10,452 nt of DNA. It comes from DATBFX01 sp036558305 (GTDB lineage: Bacteria > Chloroflexota > Chloroflexia > Thermomicrobiales > UBA6265). Below, piece by piece: positions 7,146 through 10,452 of this stretch. The stretch is taken from NCBI GenBank assembly GCA_036558305.1, contig DATBFX010000122.1:1-10452 (forward strand). Reading direction: 5' to 3'. Numbering within the stretch: the first letter of the stretch is position 1; each line of letters begins with the position of its first letter. Under the pieces are notes generated by a model. That model saw nothing but the letters and a program-made list of their open reading frames with translations, was not told where the DNA came from and did not search any database. The translations under genes and the position numbers were made by a program.

Positions 7146-7161
7146 TCGCGCGGGCGCGCGA
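7146..7161. repeat. Short GC inverted repeat between exporter and ada
   Basis: TCGCGCG (7146-7152) and CGCGCGA (7155-7161) are exact complements separated by GG. It lies in the 82-base gap between the exporter stop and the ada ribosome site. Too tight a loop and no T-run for a standard terminator; it could be a weak pause site, an operator or chance in GC-rich DNA. Confidence 0.25.
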
Positions 7162-7201
7162 GCGCCTATCCGGTTCTTGCCCGCGAATCTCGATGCGTCC
7201 G

Positions 7202-8188
7202 TTACGGGCCGGGGGTCGGGGAGGTCCTGGGATGGGAGCGTGCGATTTCCGCGTCGGGGGTGTCCGCCGTCACCGGGGACGGCTCGGGCTTCGACTCGGA
7301 GACGACGGTGGTGCGACGGGCGAGGGCAACGCCGAGCAGGACGAGCAGGGCCCCGGCGATTTTGAAGGCGGTCAGGGTCTCGCGGAGGAAGAGGGTCGAG
7401 AGCACACCGGTGACGATCGGGACCAGGAACTGGTACGGAACCGTGCGGCCGAACCCGCGCCGTTTGATCGCCCATCCCCAGAGGGTGTAGCCGATCAGCA
7501 GGGAGAAGGCGCCGGCGTAGAAGAGCGCCGCCCAGCCGGTGAACCCGACCGCTCCCCAATCCTGTCGCAGCAGGGCCGGCAGGGTGATGGGGGTGACGGC
7601 GACCAGAGCGATGAAGACCGACCAGGCGGTGACGGCCGGCGCCCCGTAGCGTTGGATTAGCGGACGGGTGGCGATCGTGTAGACCGCGAAGCCAGCGGCA
7701 CCGGTCAGGTTCAGCAGGTCGCCCCAGGCGGGACGGCCTTCGGCGAGTTTCTCGCCGACGAAGAGGGCGACACCGGCGAAACCGCAGGCGACACCGGCCC
7801 ATTGGACGGGCCGCACGCGCTCCAGGTGCAGGGCGGCGGCGAAGATCATCGTGAAGATCGGGCCGAACGAGATCATGATCGCGGCGGCGAAGGCAGTGGT
7901 TCGCGACAGACCGACGACGAAGAGGAGGTTGTAGGCAGCGTAGCCGGTCAACCCGGCGAGGAGGAACAGCCGGTAGTCCTCGCGTCGCACGCGGAGGTCG
8001 ACGTGCCGCAGCCGCAACAACCCGAACAGCAGCACGGCCACGATGGCGAAGCGGCAAAAGACGTACGGCAGGGGGTCGATGCGGACGTTGAGGATCGCCT
8101 TGGTGAAGACGTTGTTGAAGGCCCAGATCACGGCGACGACGAGCATCGCGCCGTCGGCGAGGTCGAGCGAGGACCGGGACCGGGACAC
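7202..8188 (-). CDS. EamA-family (DMT superfamily) membrane transporter
   Basis: A 328-residue inner-membrane protein with two tandem EamA halves of five helices each. The first half begins AMLVVAVIWAFNNVFTKAIL and includes YAAYNLLFVVGLSRTTA and AAIMISFGPIFTMIFAAAL; the second runs from GAAGFAVYTIATRPLI through FLVPIVTGVLSTLFLRETLT to GALLVLLGVALAR, which has the acidic RE/GE step before the last helix typical of the family. The Pro/Ser/Thr-rich tail (about 35 residues) is soluble. These proteins export metabolites, amino acids or drugs; the substrate is unknown. I choose GTG 8188 because AAAGGAT (8196-8202) lies seven bases upstream; GTG 8215 in the same phase has no ribosome site. It lies between two alkyltransferase genes on the same strand, 130 bases after the fusion gene and 82 bases before ada, suggesting a shared regulon. 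Confidence 0.88.
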   Translation of the reverse strand: MSRSRSSLDLADGAMLVVAVIWAFNNVFTKAILNVRIDPLPYVFCRFAIVAVLLFGLLRLRHVDLRVRREDYRLFLLAGLTGYAAYNLLFVVGLSRTTAFAAAIMISFGPIFTMIFAAALHLERVRPVQWAGVACGFAGVALFVGEKLAEGRPAWGDLLNLTGAAGFAVYTIATRPLIQRYGAPAVTAWSVFIALVAVTPITLPALLRQDWGAVGFTGWAALFYAGAFSLLIGYTLWGWAIKRRGFGRTVPYQFLVPIVTGVLSTLFLRETLTAFKIAGALLVLLGVALARRTTVVSESKPEPSPVTADTPDAEIARSHPRTSPTPGP

Positions 8189-8217
8189 GCGGGCGATCCT
8201 TTCGGCGGGCAACACGG

Positions 8218-8235
8218 CGCGCCGAAACCGGCGCG
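8218..8235. repeat. Small hairpin ahead of the EamA gene
   Basis: CGCGCCG (8218-8224), loop AAAC, CGGCGCG (8229-8235): a 7-bp stem just upstream of the exporter's ribosome site on the minus strand. It has no T-run in either direction. It may be a leader structure; its position also argues against the GTG at 8215 as start because the stem would occupy the ribosome site region. Confidence 0.25.
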
Positions 8236-8318
8236 TGGCATGAGGATACGCGCTTCTGCCCGGTCATGCAGGGAGGTCTATTCCGAAACGTCGGGGAGCA
8301 GATCGATTGAATCGCCGA

Positions 8319-9197
8319 TCAGATCTTGAGGTGGACACCTTCGAGGGAGAGTAACCGCTCTTTGATCTCCAAACCGCCCGTGTAGCCGCCGATGGAATGA
8401 TCCGAACGGACGACGCGATGGCAGGGAACGATGACCGGGATCGGATTCCTTCCGAGCGCGTTGCCGACGGCGCGGGTCGCGCTGGGGCGGCCGACCTGTT
8501 GGGCGATGTCGCGGTAGGTGCTGAGGTGACCGTAGGGGACCTGGGAGGTCGCGGTTAAGACGGTACGGGTAAAGGGAGAGACACCGGAAAAATCGAGCGG
8601 GACCTCGAAGCGGTCCCGCTGCCCTCCGAAATATTCGCGAAGCTGGCGGGCGACCCCGGCGATGGCGTTCCAATCGGCGACGGGGCGGAAACCGCGCTCC
8701 TTGAGGTGGTGCTGGAAAACAGACTCGTTCTCGTTAACGCCAAACCCGATCTCGCAGACACCGGCGTCGCTGGCGGCGATGTAAAGGGGACCGAGCGGAC
8801 TATCGACGCGACCGTACCCGGCCCGGCGGTTGGTAGGGATCATGAACGGGGGAGGGGTCGGGAGATCGGCGGTGAGGGAACGATTGAGCGTATCCAGCAT
8901 ATCGTCGATGCGTTCGTACCGACCCAACATATTCCGGCAATAGGTGCAACTTTGGGTGTGATCGAGCAGCCAACCGGTGTCCCGTTGATTCAAGTCGCCG
9001 ACGACGTAACCCGGCATGGCTTCGCACGCGATATCGCAGGGGTCGACGTTGGATCGTTTCGCGGCCCCCGCCAGATCGCTTGTGGGACTGGGATCGGGAG
9101 GGGGAGCGGCTGGGGCCTTGACGGCGCGGCGCCGGCGAAGGGGGGTGGAGCGGTTGATCGGGGTCGGACCGGTTAGTGTCGTCATGGCTACATCCAT
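8319..9197 (-). CDS. Anti-sigma zinc-finger domain fused to O6-alkylguanine-DNA alkyltransferase
   Basis: A 292-residue soluble two-part protein with no membrane segment. After a basic, Pro-rich N-terminus, residues 54-87 form an anti-sigma zinc (ZAS, zf-HC2-like) motif: Cys54, then His80, Cys84 and Cys87 in HTQSCTYC, i.e. C-x25-H-x3-C-x2-C, the spacing of redox anti-sigma RsrA; Cys58 is an extra cysteine. A helical linker (88-128) leads to a full alkyltransferase (about 129-292). Against human MGMT (Tyr114, Arg128, Asn137, Cys145, His146, Glu172) the residues are Tyr228, Arg242, Asn251, Cys259, His260 and Glu286, all at identical spacing, so the suicide repair chemistry should work. It lies 66 bases after the ECF sigma gene on the same strand. 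I infer a cytoplasmic anti-sigma factor whose repair domain senses DNA alkylation. The start is 9197 or the in-phase ATG 9185; neither ribosome site is strong. Confidence 0.9.
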   Translation of the reverse strand: MDVAMTTLTGPTPINRSTPLRRRRAVKAPAAPPPDPSPTSDLAGAAKRSNVDPCDIACEAMPGYVVGDLNQRDTGWLLDHTQSCTYCRNMLGRYERIDDMLDTLNRSLTADLPTPPPFMIPTNRRAGYGRVDSPLGPLYIAASDAGVCEIGFGVNENESVFQHHLKERGFRPVADWNAIAGVARQLREYFGGQRDRFEVPLDFSGVSPFTRTVLTATSQVPYGHLSTYRDIAQQVGRPSATRAVGNALGRNPIPVIVPCHRVVRSDHSIGGYTGGLEIKERLLSLEGVHLKI

Positions 9198-9263
9198 CCA
9201 ACATCACTCAACAGCGGGTGAGCGGGACGGCGCGGAGGACCCTCGCGGGCCGCGCCCGCACCG

Positions 9264-9926
9264 TCACAGTCGATCGCCGAAGCACTCTCGCAGTTTGCGC
9301 AACGCCTCGTGGACGTTGGCGCGGGCGGCGGCCTCGCTGCACTTGAGATTGGCCGCGATTTCGTCGTACCCCGCCTCGTGGTACTTTCGCAAAATCAAGG
9401 CCACCCTCTGTTTCGCCGGCAGATTGTCCACGAACGCCTCCACTTCGTGAAGCAGGTCGCGGGCATCGAGGCTGGCCGCGTGGTCGGTCGCCTCCGCCGG
9501 GTGACTGAGCTCGACCGTCTCGTCGAGTGGCCCTTCGCGCCCGGCCTTGCGCCGATTGCTCAGAAAGGTGTTAGACGCGATTTTGTAGAGCCAGGCGCGG
9601 TGGTTGGCCGCGCCGTCGAGGCGGTCGAAGGCCCGGTAGGCCTTGATCAGCGTCTCCTGGTAGAGATCGTCGGCGTCGGCGCGGTTGCGCGTCAATTGCA
9701 TGGCGAACCGATAGATCTCTGCCTGGTGACGATCCACGAGATCGTCGAACGTCAGCACGGTGGGCAGGGCGAACGGCGGGGCGTGCATCGCACCCTCGCA
9801 CTCGGTGACCTCGGCGGTGACCGTCGCCTGAACCATCGGGTCTGTCGCTCCTCCGGACTGCTCGCTACGGTCTACCACGTCCCGTAGCCGTCCGTCTACC
9901 CCTTGTAACGCACGAGACACGCGCAT
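9264..9926 (-). CDS. ECF (group 4 sigma-70) RNA polymerase sigma factor
   Basis: A 220-residue sigma factor. Region 2 is at residues about 61-127: LVDRHQAEIYRFAMQLTRNR, then ADADDLYQETLIKAYRAFDR (the -10 binding and core-binding helices) and RAWLYKIASNTFLSNRRK. Region 4 is at about 155-216: LPAKQRVALILRKYHEAGYD followed by the helix-turn-helix EIAANLKCSEAAARANVHEALRKLR that contacts the -35 element. Regions 1.1 and 3 are absent, as is usual for ECF factors. The start at 9926 is supported by GAGGAG (9934-9939) seven bases upstream; it gives an unusually long 57-residue lead before region 2, and ATGs at codons 31 and 47 are possible inner starts. The next gene on the strand is the anti-sigma/alkyltransferase fusion, almost certainly its partner. 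Likely targets, by context only: its own operon, the exporter and ada. Confidence 0.95.
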   Translation of the reverse strand: MRVSRALQGVDGRLRDVVDRSEQSGGATDPMVQATVTAEVTECEGAMHAPPFALPTVLTFDDLVDRHQAEIYRFAMQLTRNRADADDLYQETLIKAYRAFDRLDGAANHRAWLYKIASNTFLSNRRKAGREGPLDETVELSHPAEATDHAASLDARDLLHEVEAFVDNLPAKQRVALILRKYHEAGYDEIAANLKCSEAAARANVHEALRKLRECFGDRL

Positions 9927-9933
9927 GTGAGAT

Positions 9934-9939
9934 CTCCTC
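9934..9939 (-). promoter_or_regulatory. Strong ribosome binding site of the sigma factor gene
   Basis: GAGGAG on the minus strand, seven bases before ATG 9926. It is the best such site in this operon and supports the longest form of the sigma factor, with its N-terminal extension. Confidence 0.7.
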
Positions 9940-9982
9940 GCCGAGGAATCCGCGTTTCGTGTGCATAGTACATGCGATCTAG

Positions 9983-10011
9983 TTGTACGTACACCCCTTT
10001 TGCGGTACGAT
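9983..10011 (+). promoter_or_regulatory. Candidate plus-strand promoter with overlapping palindrome
   Basis: TTGTAC (9983-9988) and TACGAT (10006-10011) are 17 bases apart, each a partial match to the housekeeping -35 and -10. The -35 overlaps a 10-base palindrome TGTACGTACA (9984-9993), a possible operator. It would drive the gene at 10156 with a leader of about 140 bases. The opposite strand of the same region must hold the sigma operon promoter; TACTAT (minus strand, within 9963-9970) is a weak -10 candidate without a convincing -35, and no classic ECF GGAAC element is evident. Confidence 0.4.
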
Positions 10012-10115
10012 CTGAGCGCCTCGACCGGTTCCCCCTCGGCATCCGCCGCCCCGGCGACCGGTCTGAAGCCGACGCCCCTCCCCGATTAGTCGTCTCCCCG
10101 TCCCGCCGATCGACA

Positions 10116-10140
10116 CGTCGCCGTGGGGACGACGGCGACG
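10116..10140 (+). promoter_or_regulatory. Leader hairpin just before a ribosome binding site
   Basis: CGTCGCCGT (10116-10124) pairs with ACGGCGACG (10132-10140) across a 7-base loop, a 9-bp stem ending two bases before AGGAGG (10143-10148). It may influence access to the ribosome site of the gene at 10156. The function is inferred from position only. Confidence 0.3.
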
Positions 10141-10155
10141 CCAGGAGGAATGCCG

Positions 10156-10452
10156 ATGGTGCTCGGTCTGACGCGGTCGCGGACGCGGGCCGGCGGTGCG
10201 GTTAGCGGTACGCTCGATCGAACCCAGCAGTGGGACGACGGTCACCGGCCGTGGCACGCCGAACGCGGCGAGATCCTGTTCGAGGCCCCGTGCAACGTCG
10301 TTGGCGGTTTCCCCGGTTACGCCGTCTGCGGCGGGCACCTCGGCGGGCAACGGTTGCGGGTGACCGAACGCTACCTGCTGGTCGGCGACGGCGACGAGTT
10401 CGGGTTCGGTCTGGCCATCCGCGAGATCGACGGGGTCGCCCTCGTCGCGTTG
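10156..10452 (+). CDS. Unknown protein, possibly PH/GRAM-like, C-terminus cut by window edge
   Basis: From ATG 10156 the frame stays open for 99 codons to the window end. AGGAGG (10143-10148) lies seven bases upstream, which favours this ATG over the one at 10150, which is only one base from the site. The visible part starts with a basic segment (TRSRTRAGG), then a Trp/His-containing stretch (QQWDDGHRPWHAERGEILFE), a Gly-rich segment with two cysteines (Cys46, Cys58), and a strand pattern LRVTERYLLVGDGDEFGFGL followed by AIREIDGVALVAL. That last pattern (L-x-V-T-x-x-x-L-L-V ... I-x-x-I-x-x-V) resembles PH-like or GRAM-type beta domains, but this is only a guess. No signal peptide or membrane segment is seen. 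It is divergent from the sigma operon and shares its regulatory region. Confidence 0.65.
   Translation, partial: MVLGLTRSRTRAGGAVSGTLDRTQQWDDGHRPWHAERGEILFEAPCNVVGGFPGYAVCGGHLGGQRLRVTERYLLVGDGDEFGFGLAIREIDGVALVAL

Noticed and set aside
4213..7365. A very long plus-strand frame of over 1000 codons.
   Set aside because: It crosses the MFS gene in another frame and runs antisense through ada; it has no domain, and the true genes there have clear family motifs. It is a by-product of high GC.
1..10452. CRISPR arrays, tRNA or rRNA genes, insertion sequences and transposases.
   Set aside because: No regularly spaced direct repeats, no tRNA-like cloverleaf with a CCA/TTCGA arm, and no transposase motifs noticed by eye on either strand.

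Overview
The window is GC-rich DNA (very high G/C at third codon positions) carrying bacterial genes with Shine-Dalgarno sites, several GTG starts and short coupled overlaps. A long LuxR-type regulator with an NB-ARC-like ATPase core, an Ada protein with all three modules, and a soluble zinc-finger anti-sigma factor suggest a Chloroflexota-like organism, perhaps of the Thermomicrobia. This is inferred from gene content; no rRNA or other phylogenetic marker is present.

Left part (1-1662). A secreted protein with an IPT/TIG-like repeat runs off the left edge on the minus strand, behind a good housekeeping-type promoter. Divergent from it are two overlapping plus-strand genes: a small protein resembling the DUF5678 family, and a retropepsin-fold (clan AA) protein whose DTG catalytic triplet reads DTT. 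About 340 bases follow with no confident gene.

Middle part (1663-5980, plus strand). A large ATPase/LuxR regulator ends at a perfect palindrome. Next come two very small ORFs with good ribosome sites joined by an ATGA overlap, then a 12-helix MFS exporter.

Right part (6022-9926, minus strand). This is the most interesting segment. Read in transcription order it holds: an ECF sigma factor; a protein fusing an anti-sigma zinc domain (C-x25-H-x3-C-x2-C) to a complete O6-alkylguanine-DNA alkyltransferase with every active-site residue conserved; an EamA/DMT exporter; and a full-length Ada (phosphotriester-accepting zinc domain, AraC helix-turn-helix, second alkyltransferase domain). The arrangement suggests an alkylation-stress circuit in which a suicide DNA-repair domain reports damage by releasing a sigma factor, with Ada as a second sensor and effector. 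I know of no experimental description of such an anti-sigma/alkyltransferase fusion. The exporter may remove alkylating compounds, but that is a guess.

Right edge (9927-10452). A divergent regulatory region with a plausible plus-strand promoter leads into a plus-strand gene cut by the window end; its visible part looks like a small beta-rich (possibly PH/GRAM-like) domain.
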